Program-made: the position numbers and the translations under genes | Assembly: GCA_033557465.1 (NCBI GenBank) | Contig: CM066031.1 | Coordinates: forward strand, 1,064,830,444-1,064,894,443 | DNA: 64,000 nucleotides | Direction of reading: 5' to 3' | Origin: Ichthyophis bannanicus | Lineage: Eukaryota; Chordata; Amphibia; Gymnophiona; Ichthyophiidae | In this document: one piece after another, positions 10,946 through 21,085 of the stretch | How the letters are laid out: each line of letters opens with the position of its first letter | How positions within the stretch are numbered: position 1 is the stretch's first letter | Notes under the pieces: model-generated | Database searches by the model: none | The model's input: only the letters and a program-made list of their open reading frames with translations | Told to the model about the DNA's origin: nothing

Positions 10946-11826
10946 TGGCACTGTTGTCGACGTCCGTGGCGCGCAGCACGTGGGTCCTGTACCGGCGTGG
11001 CTACTCCCAGGTGAGTGCGTTCCTGAGCTCTTGGGGCTGGGGCGGGGGGAAGGTGCCCGAGGGGCTGATAGGTCAATTCGTGCTCTGGGCGAAGAAAACG
11101 GGTTGGACTCATACGGCTGTTACGTCCGCAGTTGCTGGCTTTTCCTTTTTCTGCAAGGCGGCGGGGTGGGGGAACCCGAGGGTTTCATTCCTAGTTCGGT
11201 ATCTGTTGGCGGGTTGGGCTAGGGCTCACCGCAGGCCCCAGGACTGGCGTCGTCCGGTTTCTCACGAACTATTGCTGCGCGTTTGCGAGGTTTTACCTCG
11301 TGTTGCGGCTTCTCCTTTCGAGGCTCTCTTGTTCCATGCATTGTTCGTGACTGCCTTTTTTGGGGCCTTTCGCGTGTGCGAACTGGTGCCCTGCTCCGCC
11401 AGGAAGGGTGCGCCTGGGGGTCTCGAGCCCTCCCACGTCACCATCCAGGGGTCTCAAGTTCGTATTTTCCTCCCGCGGTCCAAGACAGATCAGACGGGAA
11501 AAGGGAGTTGGGTGGTATTGGGCGCCATCTACCCCTTGCCCTTGTGCCCCGTGCGGGCTTTGAGCCATTACTCTCTGAAGCGCTCGGGTTTGCATGGTTC
11601 CTACTTCTTTTTGCATGAGGACGGTAGGCCGGTAACGCAGTTTCAGTTTACGGCGGTGCTGCGCCTGGCGCTGTGGTCCTTAGGTTATGACGAACGGAGC
11701 TTTGCGTCGCATTCTTTCCGGATCGGCGCGGCCACCAGTGCGGCGGCTGCGGGGCTGGAGGGGTCGGTGATTCGACGGATCGGGAGGTGGCGCTCTGGAG
11801 CGTATGAAGGGTATGTGCGCCCTTAG
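10945..11826 (+). CDS. Tyrosine recombinase of the Ngaro-like element
   Basis: 293 codons from ATG 10945 to TAG 11826. The ATG overlaps the RT stop (TGATG), which suggests termination-reinitiation; the frame is also open upstream to 10855. An N-terminal SAM-like core-binding part (TWVLYRRGYSQVSAFLSSWG) precedes the catalytic domain, in which every expected residue is visible: Arg in FFGAFRVCELV, Lys in RSKTDQTGKG, His-x-x-Arg in SHSFRIGAAT, Trp in GRWRSG and the nucleophile Tyr in YEGYVRP at the very end. It would integrate a circular cDNA. No stop or frameshift is present, so this is the best-preserved coding part of the element. The next domain lies in the same frame beyond the TAG. Confidence 0.9.
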   Translation: MALLSTSVARSTWVLYRRGYSQVSAFLSSWGWGGGKVPEGLIGQFVLWAKKTGWTHTAVTSAVAGFSFFCKAAGWGNPRVSFLVRYLLAGWARAHRRPQDWRRPVSHELLLRVCEVLPRVAASPFEALLFHALFVTAFFGAFRVCELVPCSARKGAPGGLEPSHVTIQGSQVRIFLPRSKTDQTGKGSWVVLGAIYPLPLCPVRALSHYSLKRSGLHGSYFFLHEDGRPVTQFQFTAVLRLALWSLGYDERSFASHSFRIGAATSAAAAGLEGSVIRRIGRWRSGAYEGYVRP

Positions 11827-11914
11827 GGGGTCGATCGCTGCATCCGGGTGGTGCGGCGACGCCTTCTCGCTGTTGCACTGGTGGCACGGGGTTACCGGGT
11901 TGTGGGGGGGGGTC

Positions 11915-11940
11915 TTCTAACAGTTTTCTTCCTATTTCAG
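11915..11940 (+). promoter_or_regulatory. Branch point and 3' splice site before the hydrolase
   Basis: TTCTAAC at 11915-11921 is a near-ideal branch point, followed by a pyrimidine tract and TATTTCAG with AG at 11939-11940, 20 bases from the branch A. It sits between the recombinase stop and the hydrolase frame. The matching donor is unresolved: GTATGT at 11811 gives the wrong frame; GT at 11815 gives the right frame but is weak. Confidence 0.6.
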
Positions 11941-12579
11941 AGTTGCCTGCTGGTGGCAGTCCGCTTTGTCCTTTCAGATGGTGTCGGTTCCAGCGAATGG
12001 TGGGTCATCGGCCATTCATTCGTCTACTGGGCCGAGCGAAGGGCGGTGTTGAGGCCATTGGGACTACATCTTGGTCTAGCGGCTTCTGGAGTTCGCCTAT
12101 GCTGGATGGGACAACGTGGAATGCAGTGGTGGCAGCTCGTGGACTTCGTCCAGGCACAGATGGCACAGCGTTGGCGGCCAGTCAGGCTCTTGATTCACTT
12201 GGGAGGCAACGACTTGGCGAGTTGGTCCTGCCGGCAGCTCATCCGAGTTGTTCAGAGGGACCTTGGTCTGCTGCAGGAACTTTTTCCGGATGTGGCCATT
12301 ATGTGGTCTGATATAATCCCTCGCCCCGCCTGTTGGACACAGCGGCGGTGGTCGAGGGGCCTGATCAAAATCAATAGGCAGATCGGGCAGTGGGTTCAGC
12401 AAACAGGTGGACGGCAGGTGTTGCATCCCTGGGCGGAAGTCCGGTGCAGTGGCCTGTACCGCCTGGACGGTGTGCACCTTGCTCCTGTTGGCCAGGATTT
12501 GTTGCTGAATGACTGGCAGGAGGCCATTGAATATTGGTGTTGGTCGCAGCTTTCTTTGGGGAGGGCGGCACAAGGATAG
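11941..12579 (+). CDS. SGNH-type hydrolase domain of the Ngaro-like element
   Basis: About 212 residues with the SGNH/GDSL lipase-esterase blocks: WWVIGHSFVYW (block I, GHS with the nucleophile Ser), a Gly-containing stretch, LLIHLGGNDLASW (block III, GGND with the oxyanion Asn) and LDGVHLAPVGQDLLL (block V, DxxH with the catalytic Asp and His). All catalytic positions are present. There is no ATG between the TAG at 11826 and block I, so it is probably made by splicing to upstream sequence, most likely as a C-terminal extension of the recombinase; this is inference from the frame and the splice acceptor. Vertebrate Ngaro elements are known to carry such hydrolases; their substrate is not known to me. 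Confidence 0.8.
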   Translation, partial: SCLLVAVRFVLSDGVGSSEWWVIGHSFVYWAERRAVLRPLGLHLGLAASGVRLCWMGQRGMQWWQLVDFVQAQMAQRWRPVRLLIHLGGNDLASWSCRQLIRVVQRDLGLLQELFPDVAIMWSDIIPRPACWTQRRWSRGLIKINRQIGQWVQQTGGRQVLHPWAEVRCSGLYRLDGVHLAPVGQDLLLNDWQEAIEYWCWSQLSLGRAAQG

Positions 12580-13100
12580 AGGAGCTACCTTGTGCCGGTG
12601 GCGGGGTAGCGAGCCGGCGCTTGCCGACCCGGCGGGGCATTGGAGGTGAATGCCGCTTGGCAGAGGAGCGGCATTGCTGCAGGTTGGGAGAGACATCACG
12701 GTTGTGGTCTCTGCCTGGTGGGAAAATGCCGGCCTTTGCTAATAACATGGCAAGGCGGGCGGAGGGGGAATGGGGGGGGTGGATGATGCACCACTTTGCT
12801 AGAAATGGCTGGTGGGGTATCATCCGGAATTCGGGAGGTGGAGGGGGGGGGGAAACGTTTTGATTAAGAACGTTTTTTGGCCTATGTTGGGCCGGTTTTC
12901 AATGTTATAAATAAAGCTGCGACCAACTAATTGTTCACCAGCCTTATGGTCTGTGTGTCTTTGTTGGGGGGGAAATGTGAAAGTAAAAGGGGGGGGGTGA
13001 AGGGGTTGGGGTTGACATTAACTTAGGGAGGTTTTGGCTGGAGTGGTGGCAAAGTGTTATGGCTGCCGCTAGCCAAAGGATGGGCATCCGGATACCTCGG
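12580..13100 (+). other. 3' terminal region of the Ngaro-like element
   Basis: Non-coding, G-rich, with several long G runs. AATAAA at 12910-12915 (TTATAAATAAAG) followed by a GT-rich stretch near 12948-12972 is a good polyadenylation signal. TGACATTAAC at 13013-13022 is the inverted counterpart of the left-end TTAATGTC. The final 80 bases before the junction are unlike the left end. Confidence 0.6.
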
Positions 13101-13103
13101 TTA

Positions 13104-13870
13104 CTTCAGTATCAACTGGGTCTGTGTCATGGCAGGACATGCTAGGGAGATAAAGTTTCTAGATGAAATAAATGACTGCTTCTTGGAGCAGTTGGTTCAT
13201 GAACTGACAAGAGGGGAAGCCACTTTGGACCTAGTTAGTGGAACATAAGATCTGGTGCAAGAGATAAGGGTGTTTGGGCCACTTGGCAATAGTGATCATA
13301 GCATGATTGCATTTGATTTAATAAATGGAGGAAGGACGGCAAGGAAATCCACAGTATTACTTTTTAACTTTCAAAAGGGAGACTATGATAAAATAAAGGA
13401 AAATAGTTAAGAAAAAACTAAAAGGATCAGTTGCAAAGTTTAATGACTTACATCAAGCTTGGATGTTGTTTAAAAATACTATCTTGGAAGCCCAGACTAG
13501 CTGTATTCCACGCTTTAAGAAAAGTGGAAGGAAATCCAAAAAACTGCCAGCATGGTTTAAAGGTGAGGTCAGAGAGGCTGCTGTAGCCAAAAAAGGAGCC
13601 AAACAATGAAAATTGTAAACACTGGCAAATTAGATTCATGGCAATGGTAAGACAAGTAAAGAGAGAATTTGAAAAAAAAGCTTGCTGTGGAAGCAAAAAT
13701 GCATAATAAAACCTTTTTGATGCACATTCGTAGCAAAAAAAAAAAACTGTGAGAGAGTCAGTAGAAACATTAGATGATAGAGGGGTAAAAGGGGCACTAA
13801 GAAGGAACAAGAGGACAAGGCCATAGCGGAGAGACTGAATGAATTCTTTGCTTCAGTCTTTACTCATCTT
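13104..13870 (+). pseudogene. CR1 LINE, right arm
   Basis: Continues the LINE broken at 6964: CTTCAGTATCAACTGGG reads YFSINW, the residues that follow DFN. AGHAREIKFLDEINDCFLEQLVHE and LDLVSG complete the endonuclease C-terminal part, then linker sequence runs to the start of the RT. The last 250 bases are homologous to 51060-51335 (GAGAATTTGAAAAAAAA, AAGCTTGCT, ACAAGGCCATAGC). Frameshifts and a run of A at 13735-13746 interrupt it. The RT itself is missing, so the copy ends near 13870. Confidence 0.8.
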
Positions 13871-14514
13871 TGGAGGGGCTTGGTCAGGCTTGCTCAGTAA
13901 GTAAACCACTCCCTTTTTGACCACTAACTCTTAAGAATTTAAACCTGTGTTCTGGATTAATACCCCCAACAGAGTGTTACATTTATTTGAGTGCAAAAAG
14001 TTTGATATTACAGCTGTTGTGCTCATCTGGGATCCAGTCGCTCACCCACAAGTATTGCATAGATATCCAAGTAACCATTTTGTCAAAATGATATCTGGAA
14101 TTGAAGAGAGGTGGCAACTGCTTGGTGCTAAGATATGGCTTTGATTGGCATTATATCAAATCAATAAACTGTAGCCAACTGTGCCAGAAGAAGAACCTTG
14201 TCTGAAGTCTACATAAGCCTCCAAGGTAGGGATGTGAGCAGGCAAAACAAATTCCGATAGTTTGATTTTTCCCTGAAGTTTTCTTGACTGGTTTGGAGAT
14301 TTGCAATGGTTAATGCCAGTACTTACTGACAGTATACTTTGCCTGCAGCAGATATTGACAATCAGAACTGAGTTGGGAGAAGGAGCAGTGACCATTTATA
14401 TAACAGACAGAGGCTTGGGAACACTGGTGTGTGTTGTCCCTATATGTGAAGAAGGGATAAATGTGGCCATACAACCCCATTAAGGAAGTTGTGCTCATTT
14501 ATTGAAATAGAGGG
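13871..14514. other. Unassigned non-coding DNA
   Basis: No gene, RNA or named repeat visible. Frames are 60-79 codons and overlap on both strands without recognisable motifs. Confidence 0.4.
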
Positions 14515-14640
14515 TAATTTCATAAGGGGTCAACTAGTTAGCACAAGTGCCCACTTGTCTTTATTAAATACTAGTATAAGTGGCCTAACGCATGCCTACA
14601 TTGTAGACACACAAGGGGAACACCCCACCTGCAGTAGGAC
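14515..14640 (+). repeat. MITE-like repeat (GGGTAATTTTAT family)
   Basis: AGGGTAATTTCATAAGGGG at the start and TATTAAATACTAGTATAAGT inside match the copies near 5372 and 21432. Ends not defined. Confidence 0.4.
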
Positions 14641-14679
14641 CAGGCACAGAGAGAGCAGGAAAACAACATGCCGCTGGCA

Positions 14680-14775
14680 GGAACGAGAACTTTATTGGTG
14701 TCTACTAATCAGCCCAACATATGTTTCGGAAAATGGCCTTCCTCAGGGGACGACCTCAAAAATGTATATGCACAT
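14680..14775 (-). repeat. Dispersed repeat with CCTGAGGAAGGC and AATAAAG
   Basis: Read on the minus strand it has CCCCTGAGGAAGGCC, then CCGAAACATATGTTGGG, then CCAATAAAG. The same order recurs on the plus strand at 54356-54408 and, diverged, on the minus strand at 53577-53662. The element type is unknown to me. Confidence 0.5.
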
Positions 14776-15244
14776 ATGATATAACATAAAAACATAATGG
14801 ACAATATTAAGTGACCAATGGCTAAGAAATAATTTATTTAAATTTATTATTGATTTGATGGATGATAAGATTACCGTGTGTTCTTTATTTGTTCTTTATT
14901 TCATTTTATTATTTATCATCATAGTATGTGTTTTGGTTCTTTTATATATATAATAATAAATTTAATAATAAATTTAAATGCATAAAAAAGATTAAAACAT
15001 ATATAGACTTCATGTAGATGAGTAAATTAAGGGTCATATTTAAAAGTGACTTTTAAATTACTAGTGTTAAAGTACTGACAAAATTTATATATCAAGAGAA
15101 TTCACCGATCTGAAAGACACACAGGAAGCGCTCTCTAAATCTATGGCAATTGCTAAAAAAAGCCCCCCCCCCCCCAGCTGCCGCCGATTCAGTCTTGGGA
15201 TGGGAGACGGGCAAAGGCAGCCTAGTGGACAGGCCGGCCCTGCC
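14776..15244. other. AT-rich unassigned DNA
   Basis: Very AT-rich with TATATATATAATAATAAAT near 14944 and a C run at 15165-15174. No coding or repeat family recognised. Confidence 0.4.
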
Positions 15245-15700
15245 TATGAGTTTATACTATGAAGATATTTAAATATTTCTATCATATCTCCACATTTTCA
15301 CCTTTCTTCCAAAGTATACATATTGAGATATTTAAGTCTGTCCCCATATGCTTTATGATGATGGACAGACTCCATCCTGTTATATCTGTTTTCCAAATGA
15401 GGTCTCATAAGAGACTCACAAAGGCACTATCACCTCCTTTTTCCTGATGCCCATTCCTCTCTATGCACCCAAACATCCTTCTAGATTTTGCTGACCTGTT
15501 TAGCCACCTGAAGATCACTAGATACAATCAAACTCCCCCCCCCCTCCCGATTTTGTGCTTTTCTTTCCTGCACAAAAAGTATTTCATACCTTATTCTGTA
15601 TGGCTCCTGTATGCTTGTACAGCCCAAATGCATGACCTTGCATTTTTAGCATTAACGTTTAGCTGTTACTCTCTATATCATTCTCTAAGCTGGAGGAAAG
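15245..15700 (-). mobile_element. CR1 LINE fragment, minus strand
   Basis: The reverse complement carries CR1 3'-half motifs: the plus-strand text TATTTAAATATTTCTATCATATCTCC (split) is the antisense of the GGAGATATGATAGA block seen in the CR1 copies at 25948 and 52577, and CCCAAATGCATGACCTTGCA belongs to the CR1 3' region common in tetrapods. No frame is open. It is a 5'-truncated, old copy. Confidence 0.55.
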
Positions 15701-16605
15701 AGCAAAAGGGGAAAGATCAGTATGTTAAAGCAGATGTAGAGAGAGAATGGAAAACAACTGGAAGAGCGAAGAAAGGACAAGCAGACAGCAGACAATGGAG
15801 AGTTAGCAGAAGACACGAAGAAACCAGAAGAAAGTGACTGGAGCAATTACAAATGAAAAATAAAATACCCAGACAACAAAAGGTAGAAAAATATTTTTTT
15901 ATTTTGAATTTATTAACTGGAATATGTCAGCTCTGGGAAATGTGCATCGTTTGGCTTGGTTTAATTATTGTCTTCCTATTTCTAAATTGTGATCCCTTGT
16001 TTTTTGTTTGGTAACGGTCTATGTTTTGCATGTGTAACTGAGCTGAGGTATTCTTTTCATGTAGTTTCTATTTGACAGTACCACTTGTTCTCGTTCCCCA
16101 GTAGGAGATGTATTGGTATTCTCTGAGATGTATTGGTTTAATATTTGCAGTGTTGCCTTTTGATAGGTAGGGTTTGGTGCTTTGTTAGTCCTGGTACTGC
16201 TGCTATGATACGGAAGGTTTGCTATGGGTTCTAAATGGGCAGTGTTTATAGTATTTCACAATGTGCCTGGCAGTTGTGCACTGAGTATAGTAATGTAGAA
16301 ATCTGATAATCAGTATCTGGATAAAGAAAGACTAAGAAGCATGAGTACTAAAAGTTAGCACACATTAACATTATGCAAATAGTTATGCAAATTAGGTCCC
16401 GCAATGAGTCTCTGCACATGGCCTCGCAGTCAATTTGGGCCGCTACTGCTTAGGATCACATGGCACCTATAATGTGAAAGGCATCATTAGTTTTCAACAT
16501 ACACAATATACTGTAGGGCATTTCTAAGGAATATATTCAGAAGTAATGCTTAATTTACACACTGTGGACCTCAATTAGCTGTCCTGCAAATGAGTTTAAA
16601 CTATA
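15701..16605. other. Unassigned non-coding DNA
   Basis: Nothing recognisable on either strand. T-rich, with no long frames. It forms the left flank of the hAT element. Confidence 0.4.
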
Positions 16606-19600
16606 CTCTATTTCAGGCATGTCCAACTTCGAACAGGTCATGATCTACTTTTTTCGGTCAAAAGTGCCGGTGATCTACCACCATGAAAATTAAGTTTCAA
16701 ATTTGTTTCAAATTAAATTTTAACCCAATAAATTTGGAGGATCCCCCCCCCCATTTTTAATGAACCTTCTGTCATTTACTTGGATGTGATCAGCTGTTAA
16801 GCAAATTAAGCAAAAACAAAACAGAGACGAAGATCCAGTAAGAACTGCGAGGGGAAATGGAAAGTAACATTTTTTCTTAAAGTTTTATTGAGTAATAACT
16901 TTCTTTAACTTTTATTGAGTAATTTGTGTTAAATTTAGGTCAAGTATTGATCCAGGCTGATCTTGCACAATCTTTAATATTTTGCTCTTGCTCATTAGTG
17001 AGACGTCCACCAGCTTTTTGAAGTTGGGTGAATATTGCGTGAGGGCCAGTCTCAGGGAAACCTGGAGATGTTCATCTGTCATGTTGGAACATTGTGTACT
17101 CTGCCATTTTAAGACGGGAAAACGCAGATTCACACAAATAAGTTGAACTGAAAAAGGAGTGTACAGCTTCACTACATCTTCTCAAGTTCAGAAATTTGTC
17201 TCTAGGCACTAGCTTCCAAAACAATTCTTGCTCAGCACGGGTCTTGAGAAAAATGTCATTTTTAAGGGTTAATATTTTGTTTTCAAGAGATGGCTTGTTC
17301 AATGAGTAATTTTTACTGATAGCAGCTGCAGTTTCTTTAATGTCCACATCTACTTTGAATGGGTATGACAAGTACTCCACAACTGTTCCAATTTTTTGGA
17401 AGTCACAGAATCTATTTTCTAATTCCTGGATAACAGAACAGATTTCTGTCACATACTTCTCATTCTGAAAAACAAAATTTGTATATTGTCCCAGACGGTC
17501 CTGCGTATTAGGAAAATGATCAAAAGTGTTGTTTGCAAGGTCAGTCATCATTAGCTCACCTTTGCTCTTGTAGGATGAAACTGTACTCATCATCTCGCCA
17601 ATGCATTTGTTTTTACCTTGTAGTTCAAGGTTCATATAACTTAGTTCGCCTGTAAAGTCAGCGAGAAATGGCAGATCACATAACCACTCCTCATCTTCCA
17701 ACTCTGCTTGGTCATCTCCCCTCTCCTTAAAAAAACTTCTTATTTCATTCAACAAATCACGAAATATTTGCAGAAATCTGTGCCTACTTAGCCACATTAC
17801 ATCTGTGTGCAAAATGATTTCAGCTGCCCCTTCATCAAGAGTAAGATTGAAAAGCCGTCTTTGAGGTGATCTTCCACGAACTGAATTTACAATTTTGAAA
17901 GTGATGTCCATGACAGTCTTTGTATTGAGTCTCTTGCTTGCCAAAACTTGCTGGTGAATGATGCAGTGGTAAGAAAGGAGATCTGGGAAGTCGTCATGCT
18001 GTCTACAGAGGTTCTATGAAATCGTTAACCTTACCTGTCATTGCTCTTGCTCCATCAGTAGTGATGGAAACAAGTCTATGCAATGGAAGATTACACTTTG
18101 TCACAAAAAAATGGAAAGAACTGAATATTTCCTGACTGGTAGTTCTCCCTTTTAAAGAAATTATTCCAAGTAGTTCTTCTTTAATACTGAAGTCTTCAAA
18201 AACCATCCAGATAAAGACTAGTAACTGGGCTATGTCTCTTATGTCTGTAAATTCATCCAGTTGGAGTGAGAAAGCAACACAATTTGAAACATCCTCCAAC
18301 AATTGTTCAGTTGTGTCTCCACACATCTTTGCTATTCGCCACACGACGGTGTTTCTTGACAATTGTACATCTTGAATAGCAGATATGATCTCTTTCTTAT
18401 TTTTAAATCCTTCAAAAAGATTGTTTTCTTGAAGCAGCTGACAATCTTTTACAAATTCCCCTTCAGTGAAAGGTTTGCATTTCTTTGCGATCAGGTTGCT
18501 GACCTTGAAGGATGCTATGGTTGCATCGACCGAATGTGACCTTGGCTTCGCTATCAACTGTTGCTGAGTAGCCAATTTCAATTTAAGTTCTTTGAGCTTC
18601 AGTTTACGAATTTCACTTCTGGGTGGAAAATCAGCATCAAACTTATTGCTATGCAGAGCCTTATAATGACATTCCAGATTACCCTTTTTGGGCAAGGATA
18701 CTGGGGTGTTACAAATTAGACAACACTTGTCTTTCACCATGATGAAGAAGTAGTCCATTTCCCATTCATCATGAAAGTGGTAGGTTTTGCTCGTCTTTGG
18801 AACACTCATCTTCGTTATACTGGGGTGGCTGGATGTAAGAAGGCCAAATCTGTTAAGTTAGTATAAACACTGGCTGAATCTGGTCCAAAACTGTCACTGT
18901 CCCAAAGTATTAAAGATCAACAGGAACTGAAGACCCCTGGATGATGTGCAATACAAGGACTGGAGATGCCAAAACCACACATGCAATTCTAAAAGTAAAA
19001 ATAAGATTTGATCATGCTGGCACCAATAATCAAATACCACCAAAAAATCATCAAAAAACCTCAAACACCTGTCCAGCAAACCAGATAAAATCAAATACCG
19101 CCAAACAAGTTCAAATATCACCACACGCGATTTAATAAATTCTGCACACAGTGTAGAATAAACGCAAAGGCAAGGCGAAATAAAATTGCAGTGTAGAATC
19201 AACGCAAAGGCTAGGCAAAATAAAATTGCAGAGGCAAGCAAAAGTCACAGTGGTTTGAAGCAATTCGAAGGCAAGGCATAGGCAAGTTAGAACAAAGTTA
19301 GAAAAGCCCGCCAAAATCACCAAATTCTTGACACTTTGTTGTGTCTGCCCGAAAACGTTTAATGAAAGTGAACTATAAAGCGACCAATGACCAGCACATG
19401 ACACAACTAATATGGTAAGTGTATTCAGGTAAAGCCCGGGCGAATGGATATCGCCCGGTATATAACACACTTCTAAGGGTGTTGGGGCGGGGGCAAGAAT
19501 GGGTGATTCTGAGAGGCAGGAGACCAGGTATGACACCGGGCCTGTGGCGTCTCGTCGCGGGGCATGGGCAGTGGCCCCCAGGGGTACCCACAAACTATTG

Positions 19601-19829
19601 GCACAAAAACAACAAGTGCCTCCAATACACCCGCAGGCAAGATTCCCGCAGGCAGGGAAAAAAGACAGGCAAAGGATCAGCAGCAGCGGCAAGCCCTTGG
19701 AAGACGACTTGCCGACACGAGCTCTCTCCTAGCGGTGGGGCGAGCTGCTGGAGAGATGGAGCCAAGTGGGGCTGGCAATCTACCTCTGACCCCTCCGCGA
19801 TCTACCTGTTGGACATGCCTGCTCTATTT
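16606..19829 (-). mobile_element. hAT DNA transposon with terminal repeats and 8-bp duplications
   Basis: Element body 16614-19821 (3208 bp). Both ends share the inverted repeat CAGGCATGTCCAAC, and each is flanked by the same octamer CTCTATTT (16606-16613 and 19822-19829). An 8-bp target duplication and CAGG-type ends define the hAT superfamily. The transposase lies on the minus strand (18809 to about 16960). The part beyond the transposase start (18834-19790) is non-coding leader. Transposase frameshifts mean this copy cannot mobilise itself, but its ends are intact and could be moved by a relative. Confidence 0.92.
16912..18809 (-). pseudogene. hAT transposase (Charlie/ZBED-like), frameshifted
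   Basis: Three consecutive minus-strand frames. The first (18809-18003) begins MSVPKTSKTYHFHDEW and has a BED-type zinc finger (CCLICNTPVSLPKKGNLECH, then H), then the first catalytic Asp region LQLDEFTDI and the second, ITTDGARAMTG. The second (to 17072) holds the rest of the RNase H-like fold with HTDVMWLSRHRFLQIF and the C-terminal dimerisation part LCESAFSRLKMAEYTMF. The third (to 16912) supplies the tail MTDEHLQVSLRLALTQYSP. One-base shifts near 18000 and 17090 separate the frames, otherwise the protein is nearly free of stops, so decay is recent. The layout resembles Charlie-type transposases and domesticated relatives such as the C-terminus of GTF2IRD2. Confidence 0.85.
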
Positions 19830-20139
19830 GATCCTCAACCAGTGAAATGTGTTTAGGATCCAAGTGGAATGCGTAATCGACTCATTTGCAGAAATATTAA
19901 AGGAGATGTGATCCAGAAGCATGCCTAGCCCATCTACATAAACACCACTAGGCAAGAGTTATTGGATAGCATTCAGAGCGCAAGAATTTTAGTTTCATTT
20001 TCCTTGTATAGATAACTACACTGCTCACTATCTGCTCATTAGCACTTAATAAGAAGTAACAAAATCCACACTAACTTCAAGGCACAGTTCCTGCCAATTC
20101 CCAGCCCAAGCCATGGTCATGATAAGAATTTCCATATGT
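19830..20139. other. Unassigned non-coding DNA
   Basis: Right flank of the hAT element; no gene or repeat recognised. Confidence 0.4.
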
Positions 20140-20440
20140 AGACAGTAATTTCATAGCTCATGCGTGCTTTCCTGTGTGTATGTCTTGCCTATTCTATAAA
20201 GTAAACTACGCTCATGTTTTATAAAATAGGGTACAATTGGTGAAAAATGATCGTTAAATCTAGGCACAAGCACTTAGGTCAGTCCTACAGCTCGTGTAAT
20301 AACCTCACCTAGATTTCTGAAGAACATGCCTAAATTATAGTCCTCCATAATTTATGTGCGGAAATTTGCACTATGCCCAAGCTCCACCCATATGCGCCAC
20401 ACAGTGAAAGTGTGCGCCATTGGTCTTACGAAGATACTTA
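20140..20440. repeat. Possible MITE-like repeat (TTTTATAAAATA-containing)
   Basis: It contains ACAGTAATTTCATAGC, TATTCTATAAAGTAAACTAC and ATGTTTTATAAAATAGGG, the motif style of the repeats at 5372, 14515 and 21432. The match is loose and no inverted ends are clear. Confidence 0.3.
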
Positions 20441-20479
20441 TTAAAGGGCAAAAGTACATACTCAAAGACCCATTACTGC

Positions 20480-21085
20480 ATTTAAGTCACTGAACATACA
20501 TGATAGTGCAGAACTTCATGGTAAACACCCTTGTCACCCCCTCAGTCATAAGGATCTGCACTAATGCTGTCAAGAATCGTGCCTTTTCTTTATACGCACC
20601 AACCCTCTGGAATCCTCTTCCTCCCTCAGTCCGAGTCATCATGGATCTATCTACATTCAGGAAGGCTTTAAAAACTCATCTTTTCCAGCTGGCTTATGAC
20701 CACATAACATAATGAAGAACTCTCATAATGCCGACTCTCATAATGCTGGCCTCTCCTCTCTCACAGTCTATACTTTGAGTCCCGACCACACATCATGTAT
20801 TTAGTTCTCCATCCTCTCCTTGTTTCCCCGCCGCGATCCCTCCCCCTGTCCTTTCCCCTACCCCTCTTTATCCCTTCCCCCTATCTCTTTCATTGACGCA
20901 TTTTCTTGTTAATAATTACCTGCCTTTGTTACTTAGTTTTGCAGTTTATGCCTGTTCTATGTAAAGTTGCTTGTTTTGATGTTTTACGCCTGTTCCATGT
21001 AAAGTTACTTGACTGTTCTTGTTCCTTGTAAACCGCTCCGATACTAAATAGTGCGGTATATAAAACCTAATAAATAAATAACTTT
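20480..21085 (+). pseudogene. L2-clade LINE 3' end
   Basis: The frame 20500-20712 ends with the C-terminus typical of L2 ORF2: a CTNAVKNRAFSLYAPTLWNP block, LPPSVR, then FRKALKTHLFQLAYD. After a C-rich 3' UTR comes the tail TTGTAAACCGCTCCGATACT, GTGCGGTATATAA and an AATAAATAAATA end at 21068-21081. A 5'-truncated copy, well preserved over its last 600 bases. Confidence 0.85.

Larger units (their letters stand above)
6962..13103 (+). mobile_element. Ngaro-like tyrosine-recombinase retrotransposon
   Basis: A GC-rich element inserted in a CR1 endonuclease region. In order it encodes gag (8322-9230), RT/RNase H (about 9252-10945), tyrosine recombinase (10945-11826) and an SGNH hydrolase (11941-12579), with an AATAAA at 12910. 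Elements of this class integrate a circular DNA with a recombinase instead of a DDE integrase. The host LINE reads ...TTCAAT|TAC... so only the bases TTA appear at both junctions (6962-6964 and 13101-13103), compatible with recombination over a 3-bp core. A hydrolase with this recombinase is known from vertebrate Ngaro elements. I did not find clear split direct repeats. TTAATGTC at the left end recurs inverted at 13014-13021. Confidence 0.85.

Noticed and set aside
12097..12823. Minus-strand frames of 150-200 codons opposite the hydrolase
   Set aside because: Antisense shadows of a GC-rich gene; no domain.
19132..19692. 186-codon minus frame in the hAT leader
   Set aside because: Upstream of the transposase start, no transposase or other domain, overlapping frames on the plus strand.
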